The notes beneath the pieces are model-generated. The model saw only the letters and a list, made by a program, of their open reading frames with translations, did no database searches and was not told where the DNA came from. A stretch of DNA of 64,000 nucleotides, taken from contig NZ_CAJGYV010000001.1 in NCBI RefSeq assembly GCF_904846055.1, positions 1,922,001 through 1,986,000 on the forward strand. Direction: 5' to 3'. This document shows, piece after piece, positions 1-8,423 of this stretch (position 1 is the first letter of the stretch; each line of letters opens with the position of its first letter). Origin of the DNA: Psychrobacter ciconiae. GTDB taxonomy: Bacteria > Pseudomonadota > Gammaproteobacteria > Pseudomonadales > Moraxellaceae. Position numbers and translations under genes: made by a program.

Positions 1-2
1 AA

Positions 3-1091
3 AACTACTCGCAGCATTTATCAGGGCGACCATCTGGGGAAGCGCCTCCGACCTTGTTTGATTACATTCCGCCCGATGCTTTGCTGTTTATTGACGAATC
101 GCACGTGACGGTATCGCAAATCGGCGCAATGTATAAAGGCGACAAATCGCGAAAAGAAAACCTCGTCAATTATGGCTTTCGCTTGCCAAGCGCCATGGAC
201 AACCGACCGATGAAGTTTGAAGAGTGGGAGCGCATCAAGCCTGCGACTATTTTTGTCACCGCGACCCCTGCTCAGTATGAGCTTGAGCGCAGTGAGCAAA
301 TCGTTGAGCAAGTCGTTCGCCCAACCGGACTTGTGGATCCTCAGATTGAAATCCGCCCCGTTTTAACCCAAGTTGATGATGTGCTGTCCGAAATCATCAA
401 ACGCCGCGAAGTTGATGAGCGGGTGTTAATCACCACGTTAACCAAACGCATGGCAGAGGACTTAACCAGCTATCTAAAAGAATATGATGTCAAAGTGGCG
501 TATTTGCACTCGGACATTGACACCGTTGAGCGGATGCAAATCATTCACGAACTGCGAACCGGCGTCCATGATGTGTTGGTGGGCATTAACCTGCTTCGTG
601 AAGGTTTAGATATGCCTGAGGTGTCGCTGGTGGCGATATTTGATGCCGACAAAGAGGGCTTTTTGCGCTCGGAGCGGGCATTGATTCAGACCATTGGTCG
701 CGCCGCGCGTCATTTAAACGGTAAAGCCATTTTGTACGCTGACCGCATCACCCCAAGTATGGAAAAAGCGATTGAAGAAACTGAGCGCCGCCGCGAAAAG
801 CAAATTGCCTTTAACATCGAGCACAACATCACCCCGCGCGGCGCTCGCCGAAGCATCACCGATAAGATTGACACCGGTGAAGATTTGGACGTTAACGACA
901 ACCAAAGCATTGCCATTAGCAGCAGCTTGCCGGACGTTGACGTCAGTATTTTGCGAAGTCCGGACTTGCTAGCTAAAGAAATCAAGCGCTTAGAAAAACA
1001 AATGCAGCAGCTGTCACGCGATTTAAAGTTTGAAGAAGCCGCTAAAACCCGTGATAAAGTGCTTGAGCTAAAGGCTTATATCGTCCAGTAA
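3..1091 (+). CDS. uvrB: UvrABC system protein B, 3' part (5' end outside window)
   Basis: This is the C-terminal part, about 360 residues, of the damage-verification helicase of nucleotide excision repair, which acts with UvrA and UvrC in the cytoplasm. The reading frame is open back to base 3, so the gene is cut by the window edge and the TTG at 54 is not a start. Visible landmarks are the DESHV Walker B box, the helicase motifs [19 protein letters not shown] and QTIGRAAR, and a C-terminal UVR domain ([20 protein letters not shown]) that contacts UvrC. Conservation to E. coli UvrB is close throughout. The gene is followed by an intrinsic terminator, so it ends its own transcription unit. Confidence 0.97.
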   Translation, partial: NYSQHLSGRPSGEAPPTLFDYIPPDALLFIDESHVTVSQIGAMYKGDKSRKENLVNYGFRLPSAMDNRPMKFEEWERIKPATIFVTATPAQYELERSEQIVEQVVRPTGLVDPQIEIRPVLTQVDDVLSEIIKRREVDERVLITTLTKRMAEDLTSYLKEYDVKVAYLHSDIDTVERMQIIHELRTGVHDVLVGINLLREGLDMPEVSLVAIFDADKEGFLRSERALIQTIGRAARHLNGKAILYADRITPSMEKAIEETERRREKQIAFNIEHNITPRGARRSITDKIDTGEDLDVNDNQSIAISSSLPDVDVSILRSPDLLAKEIKRLEKQMQQLSRDLKFEEAAKTRDKVLELKAYIVQ

Positions 1092-1116
1092 GTCTAACTT
1101 TCGAAGCGTTAACAAG

Positions 1117-1149
1117 AACGGTTTAACTGCATGTTAAGCCGTTTTTTTA
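1117..1149 (+). terminator. Intrinsic terminator of uvrB
   Basis: An 11-base stem AACGGTTTAAC / GTTAAGCCGTT (one G-U pair as RNA) with a 5-base loop is followed by a run of T. It lies 25 bases after the uvrB stop. Confidence 0.85.
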
Positions 1150-1264
1150 TGCTTTAAGTTAACAGTAAAAATAAACGAATCATAAGCTTAACAAACACGA
1201 ACCCAGTTAAATTTTATTAAAATAAACACAGAGCATAAGCACCAATGAACAACTGGAGTTCACC

Positions 1265-1849
1265 ATGAAAATGTTTTGGATGCTGTCAGCCGTTGTTGCA
1301 AGCTTTGGGGTTACTACCATCTCAAACCAAGCCTTAGCAGCAACTCAATCACCTACCATTCCCAAATCAATCGTTCCCGAATTGGTTAACGAGTTTTGTA
1401 GCTTTCCAAAACCCAATCCAAAAACGTCAAGCGCGTTAGAATTTGCCTGCTTTGAGCAACTGCCCACCACAAAAGATGCCTTACCAGATTATCGCATTAA
1501 GCTGTCGGCGCTATTTACCCGCGATTTTAACCAAGATGGCTACCGCGATTGGGTGGTTGATTTGACCTCCGAAGGTCCGCTTGGTGGTAGTGTGCATAGC
1601 CACAGTTCGATTCGATATTTACTTCTTGGTCGCAACCAGCAAATTAAAGACAGCTTTGAGGTGCTGCTTTATGCGCCTTTTAGCGAGGAAATCATTGAGT
1701 ATGAATTGTCCGCAAAAGGGCTTGAGTTCCGAGCCATTCCCAATTTTCGGGCGCATCCTGAAGCCTTTGAAGATGGTGAGTTGCTTGTTCCTGAAAGGCA
1801 GTTTCGTATTGAGTGGCAAAATAATGAGTTTGTAGAAGTGATGGATTAA
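1265..1849 (+). CDS. Secreted protein of unknown function with a calcium-loop-like motif
   Basis: I do not recognise a named family. The 194-residue product starts with a Sec signal peptide (basic MKM, hydrophobic core, likely cleavage near residue 26 after ALA), so it should be periplasmic. Near residues 90-99 the segment DFNQDGYRDW fits a D-x-N-x-D-G-x-x-D loop, as in FG-GAP or dockerin-type calcium sites. Two Cys pairs in the N-terminal half could form a disulphide. The ATG at 1265 follows a weak GGAG about eight bases upstream. It stands alone, after the uvrB terminator and before another unknown gene on the same strand. Confidence 0.75.
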   Translation: MKMFWMLSAVVASFGVTTISNQALAATQSPTIPKSIVPELVNEFCSFPKPNPKTSSALEFACFEQLPTTKDALPDYRIKLSALFTRDFNQDGYRDWVVDLTSEGPLGGSVHSHSSIRYLLLGRNQQIKDSFEVLLYAPFSEEIIEYELSAKGLEFRAIPNFRAHPEAFEDGELLVPERQFRIEWQNNEFVEVMD

Positions 1850-2138
1850 TTGATTGCGATTTTAGAGATAATTTAAACGTTCTTACACGTAGCCTTACAC
1901 TTTCTCACTTAAAATATGCGGCAAGCTTTTGTACTATGGATAGCAGAACAACAAGATTTTGGCAAAAATAATAACTTGGACGCCAATCTCAACTTAATAT
2001 AAGCTTTTGATTTTTATAGAATTGAAAATTTTAATTGTTTTAACTGAGATTTTAAAAAATAAGTAAATCAATAGCTTAGAAGAATAAGTTGAGAGTGGGG
2101 GAACTTGGATAAAATAATATCAATTTAAGGAAAAAATT

Positions 2139-2516
2139 ATGTTTGATTTAAAATCGCTGCTCCTGCGCGGCGTTGAAAAAGAGCTGGTTGATGTTGCGGA
2201 TTATGTATTTATGCCGGAGCGGGTCGAGCTGATGGTGGAGGGCGGATTGCTCAATTGCGTTCTCAACAGTGACGGTCGCGTTGATCTTTTTTATACCAAA
2301 AATGGCATTACCGATGTGCGCTCAGCAACCAGAAAGCACCCCTTTACCGCCTTTGAAACCGAGCTGAATCACGGCGTTTATGATGATTCTATTAAAGAAT
2401 TAATCAAAGATGTGGACAAAGTTATTGAAAGTAAATCCGAGTATTTTCGCAATAAAGTGTTGTCACTTTCCTCAACGGTTGAGCCGGAAGTATTGACAAC
2501 AACTGACGATCATTAA
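2139..2516 (+). CDS. Conserved-looking hypothetical protein, 125 aa
   Basis: No family is recognised. The product is a soluble, acidic 125-residue protein with no signal peptide or membrane segment. It has an alternating beta pattern in the first 80 residues, a helical stretch (SIKELIKDVDKVIESKSEYF) and a polar tail ending in TTTDDH. The start is supported by a good ribosome site (TAAGGA) 8-10 bases before the ATG. Base composition is like that of neighbouring genes, and a strong terminator follows 17 bases after the stop, so it is probably a real single-gene unit. Confidence 0.75.
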   Translation: MFDLKSLLLRGVEKELVDVADYVFMPERVELMVEGGLLNCVLNSDGRVDLFYTKNGITDVRSATRKHPFTAFETELNHGVYDDSIKELIKDVDKVIESKSEYFRNKVLSLSSTVEPEVLTTTDDH

Positions 2517-2532
2517 TAAGAATGAGTTGCCA

Positions 2533-2562
2533 AAAAAGCCAGCGTTGATTGCTGGCTTTTTT
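2533..2562. terminator. Bidirectional intrinsic terminator
   Basis: The perfect stem AAAAAGCCAGC / GCTGGCTTTTT has A-rich and T-rich flanks. It serves the plus-strand gene ending at 2516 and probably the minus-strand gene ending at 2627. Confidence 0.85.
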
Positions 2563-2626
2563 ATTACTATGTTTTTTAAAAGCTATTTTATAAAAGCTGT
2601 TGTTTTAAAAGCTTAGTTTAAGTCCA

Positions 2627-3145
2627 TTACGCCACGGTTTTGGCATGCTGTTCTTTTTGAATGTCTTTGGCTAAATTGTAGCACTGGTCGATGTGGTCAA
2701 AGGCAATTTTTCTAAAAATCATATAGCCCATTGTTGCTGCCACCATTTGACCGCCAAGCGGGATAAACTTGGTCACCTGTTTGGCGACAATACGACCACC
2801 AAACCCTTGAATGGTCTTTTTAACGATGCCGCGAGTTGCCATAAGCCCTGCAAAATCCACCGCGCGGTCTTTTAACGCTCTCCAATGAACCTCTCGCGAC
2901 TCTAAATCAATAGCAGATTCATTGCCTTCAATCAGCCCAAAGCGTTCGCTGATTTCAGGAAGTAGGGTGGTGAGCATCCCAGCATCGACCGCCACATCAA
3001 AAAAGGGCACGGGAACAATAGCGACACCGGCAGAGTATTTGGCGCGTTTTTTAACCAGCTCTTGGCATTCTTTTCTGACCTCATCCAAATTTAAATTTGG
3101 GTCAATGGTTTTAGGTAGCTTTTCAGCGGACGGAATCGTTTCCAT
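2627..3145 (-). CDS. Hypothetical membrane-associated protein, possibly DUF697/EcsC-like
   Basis: This 172-residue protein has two hydrophobic glycine-rich segments: GVAIVPVPFFDVAVDAG at about residues 40-56, and FIPLGGQMVAATMGYMIF at about 127-144. They sit in an otherwise charged, helical chain. The pattern of a KRA-x-x-SAGVA turn followed by a Pro-Gly-rich hydrophobic hairpin resembles DUF697/YcjF-like and EcsC-like proteins, which associate with membranes and often with small GTPases. That assignment is tentative. There is no signal peptide. The gene is monocistronic, convergent with the 125-aa hypothetical gene, and has a plausible AAGGATAAT ribosome site before the ATG. Confidence 0.65.
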   Translation of the reverse strand: METIPSAEKLPKTIDPNLNLDEVRKECQELVKKRAKYSAGVAIVPVPFFDVAVDAGMLTTLLPEISERFGLIEGNESAIDLESREVHWRALKDRAVDFAGLMATRGIVKKTIQGFGGRIVAKQVTKFIPLGGQMVAATMGYMIFRKIAFDHIDQCYNLAKDIQKEQHAKTVA

Positions 3146-3361
3146 ATTATTATCCTTATTTAATTTAAGTTTTACTTGTTATCACAATGACATTCATAAA
3201 AACTATTTTATAAAATTTGCGGTTATGTGTCAGCATCGCTTTGTATCAAACCATAAATCGGCAAAAGGCTAAAGTCAGGATTTGTAAAAATCGTAAGTAT
3301 GGTAAGTTTCGATAACTAATTTTTGCCAAAAAAATTAAATGAATCAAAGGCTAAAGAGTCG

Positions 3362-3397
3362 TTGAGCTGCCTAACAATTACAAGTAAAATAGCCCCA
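3362..3397 (+). promoter_or_regulatory. Predicted recJ promoter giving a leaderless transcript
   Basis: TTGAGC (3362-3367) is followed by a 17-base spacer and TAAAAT (3385-3390). A start site 6-7 bases after the -10 would fall on the A of the recJ ATG at 3397. There is no purine-rich ribosome site before that ATG. Confidence 0.5.
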
Positions 3398-5205
3398 TGC
3401 TAACTTTAACTCCCCGATTTAGCGCCGATTTGGCGCTTCCCGATGCTTTGCAGCCTATTGCTGAGCGCTCGCTGACCCTTGCGCGACTTTATGCCAGCCG
3501 CGATATTACCGCCCCTACCGATTTGGAAACCTCGCTTGCCGCGCTGCTTCCTGCTGAGGACTTGCTAGGTATAGATGACGCGGTAAGCCTTTTAGATACC
3601 GCCATTGATAATCAGCAAAAAATCCTTATCGTTGGTGATTTTGACTGTGATGGTGCGACTAGTACCGCGCTTATGATTCGCGTTTTGCGGGAAATGGGCG
3701 CATCAGTTGATTTTATCGTCCCTGACCGCTTTAAATATGGCTATGGCTTGACTCCTGAGATTGTTGATTTGGCGGTTGAGCTTCATCGACCTGAATTAAT
3801 CGTCACCGTGGATAATGGCATTTCAAGCACGGCAGGCGTTGCTCGCGCTCATGATGCGGGCGTCAAAGTCATCATCACTGACCATCATTTAACCACCAAA
3901 GCCACGCCTGATGCCGAAGCGGTCGTCAACCCCAATCAGCTTGGTTGCCCATTTCAAAGTAAAGCTTTGGTTGGCGTTGGGGTGGCGTTTTATGTGCTTG
4001 GGCGCTTGGCAAAGCTTCGCCGTGATGCCCAAAAATCAACGGCGCAAGTCAGCAAGTATTTAGATTTGGTTGCCCTTGGGACAGTTGCGGATGTGGGCGT
4101 TTTGGACAAAAACAACCGTATTTTGGTACAGCATGGTCTCAATGCCATCCGCCAAAAGCGCTGCTGCTTGGGGATTTTAGCCCTTCTTGAGCAGGCAGGT
4201 CGCGCCCCTGAAAAATTGCAAGCTCAGGATTTTGGCTTTATTTTAGGACCTAGAATCAACGCGGCAGGTCGCATTGAGCACATGCGAATCGGCATTGAAT
4301 GCTTACTGGCCGATGATTGGCAAACCGCGCAACAGCTTGCCTTTGAGCTTGACACCCTAAATCGAACGCGGCGGCAAATCGAAGGCAAGATGCGCGAGGA
4401 AGCTGCGCTGATAGTCGAGGCGCTTGATGGTCAAGATTCAAAATCTAAAAGTGATAACTCTGAAGGTAATGATTCTGAAAGTAAGAGTCACCCTAAAACG
4501 CAATCCAATAGCAATCGCAGCTTAATTTTATACCAACCCAACTGGCATCAAGGGGTGATTGGCATTGTCGCAGGGCGCTTAAAAGAGCGTTATTATTTGC
4601 CAAGTATCGTATTTGCGCCGGCGGACGTGAATAAAACAGCAGCAGATGATTTAATCAAAGGCTCGGCGCGATCCATTGACGGCATTCATATTCGCGATGT
4701 CATTGAAAACGTGGCTGAAAGCCATCCAGAGCTGATTAGCCATTTTGGCGGTCATGCGATGGCAGCAGGATTGACCATTCAGCGTAAAAACTTTGATGCG
4801 TTTGCCGACGTGTTTAATGAGGCAATGAATGCTATTGACGATAGCATTTTTACCCCGCAAACTTTGACTGATGGCAAGCTATTGCCGCAGGATTTTAGTT
4901 TGTCATTTGCTGACTTTATCAATAACGCCAGCATTTGGGGTCATGGTTTTGCCAAGCCAGTATTTGATGGCGTTTTCGAGGTGCTTAATTTTAAAGTCTT
5001 AAAAGACAAGCATTTAAAGCTTAATTTGCGCTACCCTGAGGTTCAATATCCCATTGAGGCAATTTATTTTAACTATGACAGTGAAGTTTGGGATTACCGC
5101 GCGCAACGAGTTCATTTATTGTTTGAATTGGATATTAATGAATGGCGTGGCAACCAAAGCTTGCAGTTAATTGTTCGTGATTTGGCAGTGGTAAGCTGTG
5201 GTTAA
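3397..5205 (+). CDS. recJ: Single-stranded-DNA-specific exonuclease RecJ
   Basis: This is the 5'-3' exonuclease on single-stranded DNA used in RecF-pathway recombination, mismatch repair and base excision repair. The DHH phosphoesterase motifs are clear: GDFDCDG (residues 80-86), the DNG of TVDNGIS, and ITDHHLT near residue 163. A DHHA1 region contains the SHFGGHAMAAG motif and is followed by an OB-like C-terminal part. At 602 residues it is slightly longer than E. coli RecJ. The extra length includes a low-complexity Ser/Asn/Lys/Asp insert at about residues 343-375, between the DHH and DHHA1 lobes. The ATG at 3397 has no ribosome site and overlaps the predicted transcription start. Confidence 0.96.
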   Translation: MLTLTPRFSADLALPDALQPIAERSLTLARLYASRDITAPTDLETSLAALLPAEDLLGIDDAVSLLDTAIDNQQKILIVGDFDCDGATSTALMIRVLREMGASVDFIVPDRFKYGYGLTPEIVDLAVELHRPELIVTVDNGISSTAGVARAHDAGVKVIITDHHLTTKATPDAEAVVNPNQLGCPFQSKALVGVGVAFYVLGRLAKLRRDAQKSTAQVSKYLDLVALGTVADVGVLDKNNRILVQHGLNAIRQKRCCLGILALLEQAGRAPEKLQAQDFGFILGPRINAAGRIEHMRIGIECLLADDWQTAQQLAFELDTLNRTRRQIEGKMREEAALIVEALDGQDSKSKSDNSEGNDSESKSHPKTQSNSNRSLILYQPNWHQGVIGIVAGRLKERYYLPSIVFAPADVNKTAADDLIKGSARSIDGIHIRDVIENVAESHPELISHFGGHAMAAGLTIQRKNFDAFADVFNEAMNAIDDSIFTPQTLTDGKLLPQDFSLSFADFINNASIWGHGFAKPVFDGVFEVLNFKVLKDKHLKLNLRYPEVQYPIEAIYFNYDSEVWDYRAQRVHLLFELDINEWRGNQSLQLIVRDLAVVSCG

Positions 5206-5230
5206 TTCTGTAGCTTGACCGAACAAGACC

Positions 5231-5262
5231 AAAAAAAGAGGAGTTTTGCGCTCCTCTTTGTT
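5231..5262. terminator. Bidirectional terminator between recJ and the TRIC-type gene
   Basis: The stem AAAGAGGAG / CTCCTCTTT has a 7-base loop (TTTTGCG), with A-rich sequence on the left and T on the right. It lies between two convergent genes. Confidence 0.8.
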
Positions 5263-5293
5263 ATAGTTATTTTAAAAAAGCTTTAAAAAAACT

Positions 5294-5992
5294 CTAAACT
5301 TGTGGTCGTTTCACCAAGCTAATATCCGGAAAACGCCAGTCATAATGAACCGCAAGCATGCGAATGACAAAGATAATCAGCATGGTGGTGGCTTCGGTAA
5401 CCCAGTTAGTGATTCCCAAACCTTGCATGGCAAAATAAACCACACCGCCAACAATTGCTGCGGTGATATAAATTTCGCGCTGCAATACCAGCGGAATTTC
5501 ATTACAAAGCATATCGCGGATGACGCCACCGAACAGAATGTTCAGTACACCCATCAAAATACAAATCGGAATGTTTGCGCCCATTTCTTGCGCCACTTGA
5601 ATACCAATTAAGGTAAAAATCGCCAGCGCTAGACCATCAAACAGCTTGAGCAGCGGCTCAACGTGACGCGCTTTTGGGTTACAAAACATCTGAAAGCCGA
5701 TGGAGGTGACCGTAATAATGACCAGGTAATTCATATTGACCATCCAAAACAGCGGATAGCGGTCAAGGATAATATCACGCGCCGTAGGACCACTGATGGC
5801 AGTAATCATGGCTACCAAAATACAGCCAAACATATCAAACTTGTGATGTTTGGCAAGTACCGTTCCTGAAACGCTACAGGCAAAAATCCCGAACATCTCA
5901 AGCCAAAACATAAACGAGGTTGGCTCAAAGCGCATCATAAAATCAGGAGTGAGCGCAGCTGGCAGTTGCGAGGCAAAATGAATGGGAATCAT
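5294..5992 (-). CDS. TRIC cation-channel family (UPF0126) membrane protein
   Basis: This is a 232-residue inner-membrane protein of the UPF0126/YadS-YicG family, bacterial relatives of trimeric intracellular cation channels. Two copies of a three-helix unit are visible. The first holds the signature ISGPTARDIIL (about residues 66-76) and the second holds FGGVIRDMLCNEIPLVL (about 153-169). The pair of Gly-x-x-RD motifs is diagnostic. About seven transmembrane segments are predicted by eye. A role in monovalent cation or proline/glycine flux is suggested for the family but not established here. It is monocistronic, with the candidate RNA region upstream and the recJ gene convergent downstream. 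Confidence 0.88.
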   Translation of the reverse strand: MIPIHFASQLPAALTPDFMMRFEPTSFMFWLEMFGIFACSVSGTVLAKHHKFDMFGCILVAMITAISGPTARDIILDRYPLFWMVNMNYLVIITVTSIGFQMFCNPKARHVEPLLKLFDGLALAIFTLIGIQVAQEMGANIPICILMGVLNILFGGVIRDMLCNEIPLVLQREIYITAAIVGGVVYFAMQGLGITNWVTEATTMLIIFVIRMLAVHYDWRFPDISLVKRPQV

Positions 5993-6059
5993 GGCAAAAT
6001 AAGCTCATCAAAATAAACCAAAAAGCGCGCCCCAAAACTTTAAAGCCAAAAAACCCTAA

Positions 6060-6255
6060 AGCCCAAGCGGCAAAAAGCGCCAAGCAAAAGCGGTGACAAG
6101 GTTTGGCTTGTCAAATCGGCTCACGTGAAAAACCTTTGAACAAAACGCCCAAAGGAGTAGAAATAAAAGAGATTGGGGGCAATCATAACCGTGACCCTGA
6201 ATGGGGACGAACGGCGTTTTTACGACCAGCAGGCGGAGGGCACCTGTTGGCATGT
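6060..6255 (+). ncRNA. Candidate structured RNA in a 340-base gene-free stretch (5993-6332)
   Basis: No convincing gene lies between 5993 and 6332. Three hairpins are visible: GACAAG/CTTGTC (6095-6112), CCTTTG/CAAAGG (6133-6155) and CCAGCAGG/CCTGTTGG (6226-6250). The third pairs fully only as plus-strand RNA, with one G-U pair, and exposes CGGAGGGCA in its loop. A fourth weak hairpin, CCC-TGAAT-GGG, lies near 6195. The sequence is more GC-rich than ordinary spacers here. Overlapping open frames on both strands lack family features. I could not match it to 6S, SRP, RNase P or tmRNA, and the strand is inferred only from the wobble pair. Confidence 0.3.
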
Positions 6256-6332
6256 TGCAAGCTTAATCAATATTTTGCCATTTGCAAAGCTTTTTTTACT
6301 AAAAATAAGAATAAAGGTAAATTTGGTAAAAG

Positions 6333-7406
6333 CTAACCGTTTTTAGCAAACAAAATAAGACCAATGATGATCAGTCCAATCCCCAAAATGCCCATGGCTG
6401 ACGGTAGGGCGTTATTTAATAAAATAATGCCGCCGATCAGCGCAAATACCACCTCGCTGGCTTGGGTGGAATCGACGCCAGCAACCTCGCTTGAGGTTAC
6501 CGCGCGCTCACGGGCAAAGAAAAAAATACTGGTCGCGCCAACGCCTGCTAGCAGCGCCACCAGCAAGGTATTAAACATCTGCGAGGGGCTTGGCGCGTCG
6601 GGACGAACGATAAGCCCTAAAATTATCCAAAACGGCAAGCTGCCAAGCGTCATCAGCCAAACCTTGTTAAAGGCGTTTTGCAAAAGGTCGGTGTCGATGC
6701 TCGGGACTTTGGCAATAAGGCGGGCAAGCGGCGACGTTGGTAAGGGTTTTTTGGCGGGAGTATTGATTTGAGCCGCCGCGTTAGTATTCGTTGCCGCGCC
6801 GCAAGCTTCTTGCAACTCTCGGCTATGTTTTCGCGAATTATAAGACACCTGCCAAACCAACTGATTGCCAATCGGGTAGCAAAATGCAGCAATCAGCGCT
6901 GGCAGTGCGCCTAGCAGCAGCATCTCACTCATGGGCGCGGCAGCCTCAAGCGCCTCTGAGGCGCGAAGTCCTTCACTGATATTGACCATGGCAACGCCGA
7001 TAAACACAAGAACGGCGTAAGCAATAAATTTTTTGGCAAATCTTTGACCAAACGCGACCAATACCAAAAGGCTTGTCACCACGGTAAACATAAACGTCGC
7101 GGCAACCACCCAACCGGCAACATGGTCGCCAGCGTAGCAAATGCCCGTGTAAAACAGCCCGAAGCCTATCGTTCCTGCAATGCACCAAAATTGCCAATGC
7201 TCAAAAAAAATAGCAGTTAAGGCTTTAATACGACCAAAACCATGCTGAATGCTGATAATGACGGTGAGCATCAACCACATAAACACGTAGCGTAGGCTTG
7301 CCGACCAAAACCAATGACCACCTGCACCGCTCATCAGCTCATTTAAAATAAAAGTCGAGCTAAACAGCGCTCCGGCTAACAGTCCTAATAAAATCAGTTT
7401 GACCAT
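6333..7406 (-). CDS. DMT-superfamily exporter (EamA / multidrug resistance efflux type)
   Basis: A 357-residue inner-membrane protein with about ten hydrophobic helices, of the drug/metabolite transporter superfamily, closest in feel to the PF13536 multidrug resistance efflux group. The N-terminus (GLLAGALFSSTFILNELMS) and the C-terminal pair of helices with GVDSTQASEVVFALIGG are typical of the two EamA-like repeats. A polar loop of about 45 residues, rich in Ala, Asn, Thr and Lys, separates the two halves near residues 190-235 and should be cytoplasmic. The substrate cannot be read from sequence. The gene is preceded by an AT-rich spacer from queE and does not overlap its neighbours. Confidence 0.85.
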   Translation of the reverse strand: MVKLILLGLLAGALFSSTFILNELMSGAGGHWFWSASLRYVFMWLMLTVIISIQHGFGRIKALTAIFFEHWQFWCIAGTIGFGLFYTGICYAGDHVAGWVVAATFMFTVVTSLLVLVAFGQRFAKKFIAYAVLVFIGVAMVNISEGLRASEALEAAAPMSEMLLLGALPALIAAFCYPIGNQLVWQVSYNSRKHSRELQEACGAATNTNAAAQINTPAKKPLPTSPLARLIAKVPSIDTDLLQNAFNKVWLMTLGSLPFWIILGLIVRPDAPSPSQMFNTLLVALLAGVGATSIFFFARERAVTSSEVAGVDSTQASEVVFALIGGIILLNNALPSAMGILGIGLIIIGLILFAKNG

Positions 7407-7500
7407 GGGCTACCTTTTTGCGGTTTTGCGCGATTTATGTTTTTTTAAGCTTTGATTCTAAGTTTTGATTTTAGGCTTTAAATTAAGCTTTGACTTTAAG
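7407..7500. other. AT-rich spacer with repeated AAGCTTTGA-like units
   Basis: The sequence between queE and the exporter gene repeats the theme aagctttgatt / aagttttgatt / aagctttgact several times. It looks like a short degenerate tandem repeat. No hairpin terminator is visible. Confidence 0.4.
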
Positions 7501-8247
7501 CTATTTGCCTTTGGCATCTGCCCAAATGATTTTATGCAGCTGCAACTGAAAGCGAACCGGAAGGGCGTCGTCCAAAATCCATTCGGCAAGCTGACGCGCC
7601 AAAACTGGAACTTCAGGAGCAGCCAACTCACCTAAATTGCTCGCGTCAATTTCCTCTGCCACATTAAACATCGGTGAAAACCAAACTGTGCCAACGCGTT
7701 TATCCAAATTGTACTCACGTAATTTGGCACGCGACCATTCATAATCGGCGCGGTTCATGATGACAAATTTAAGCTGATCATTTTGAGTTAAATAATCCAA
7801 ATTTGACCACAGGTTTTTATCCGCTTCCATGGAGCTTGGCGTTTTAAGGTCCATGACTTTGCTGACCGCCGGCGGCACATCGGCAACCGACAGCGCCCCT
7901 GCCGTCTCAAGCGAAATCTCAAACCCTGCCATCAGCAAGCGATTCATAAGCGCAATCGCGTTTGGTTGGGCAAGCGGCTCACCACCGGTTAAACAAATAC
8001 GCTTGCAAGGGAAGCTTTCAATCGTTGCCAAAATCGCATCAAGCGACTGCCGAGTGCCACCACTAAAGGCGTACTCGGTATCGCAATAAACACAGCGAAG
8101 CGGGCAGCCCGTCAAGCGCACAAAAATCGTTGGCAGCCCCGAGGTCAGCGCCTCACCTTGAAGGGAATAAAAAATCTCGGTAACTTTTAGCCCCGCCTCA
8201 GGGTCGGTGGTTGGAATACTTGGCGTTCGTAATAATGGCTCAGTCAT
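7501..8247 (-). CDS. queE: 7-carboxy-7-deazaguanine synthase
   Basis: This radical SAM enzyme converts 6-carboxy-tetrahydropterin to 7-carboxy-7-deazaguanine in the queuosine tRNA modification pathway. The family signature is present: the N-terminal EIFYSLQGEA box, the CPLRCVYCD cluster motif (C-x3-C-x2-C) near residues 50-58, and LTGGEPL at about 90. The frame also allows a TTG start at 8253, but the ATG at 8247 (MTEPLLRT) is preferred. The partner gene queC lies 30 kb away in this window. It is followed by the DMT exporter on the same strand with a 94-base gap. Confidence 0.94.
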   Translation of the reverse strand: MTEPLLRTPSIPTTDPEAGLKVTEIFYSLQGEALTSGLPTIFVRLTGCPLRCVYCDTEYAFSGGTRQSLDAILATIESFPCKRICLTGGEPLAQPNAIALMNRLLMAGFEISLETAGALSVADVPPAVSKVMDLKTPSSMEADKNLWSNLDYLTQNDQLKFVIMNRADYEWSRAKLREYNLDKRVGTVWFSPMFNVAEEIDASNLGELAAPEVPVLARQLAEWILDDALPVRFQLQLHKIIWADAKGK

Positions 8248-8325
8248 AATCAATCAAACTATTTACTAAACAATAAATTATAAAGAAATAAAATAAAACT
8301 GCGAGAGGCGATCACAAAATAAAGG

Positions 8326-8360
8326 AAAAAAAGATGCCAAATTGCTCAGCATCTTTTTTT
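8326..8360. terminator. Intrinsic terminator downstream of dapD
   Basis: The perfect stem AAAAAAAGATGC / GCATCTTTTTTT has an 11-base loop. It lies 64 bases after the dapD stop in the minus direction and is symmetrical enough to work both ways. Confidence 0.85.
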
Positions 8361-8423
8361 ATAAGTAATCAGCTTTAGAAATTTTAAAAACAGTAAAAAC
8401 GATGAATCATGGAAACTTTAAAA

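Noticed and set aside
6060..6255. 6S, SRP, RNase P or tmRNA identity for the hairpin-rich gap
   Set aside because: A short TGAGCCGAT on the minus strand recalls 6S RNA, but no matching closing stem was found. No signature of the other RNAs is present.
6056..6336. Short open frames on both strands (77 and 65 codons) in the 6.0-6.3 kb gap
   Set aside because: No ribosome site, the plus-strand one starts with TTG, and the two overlap each other. The region is better explained as structured or spacer sequence.
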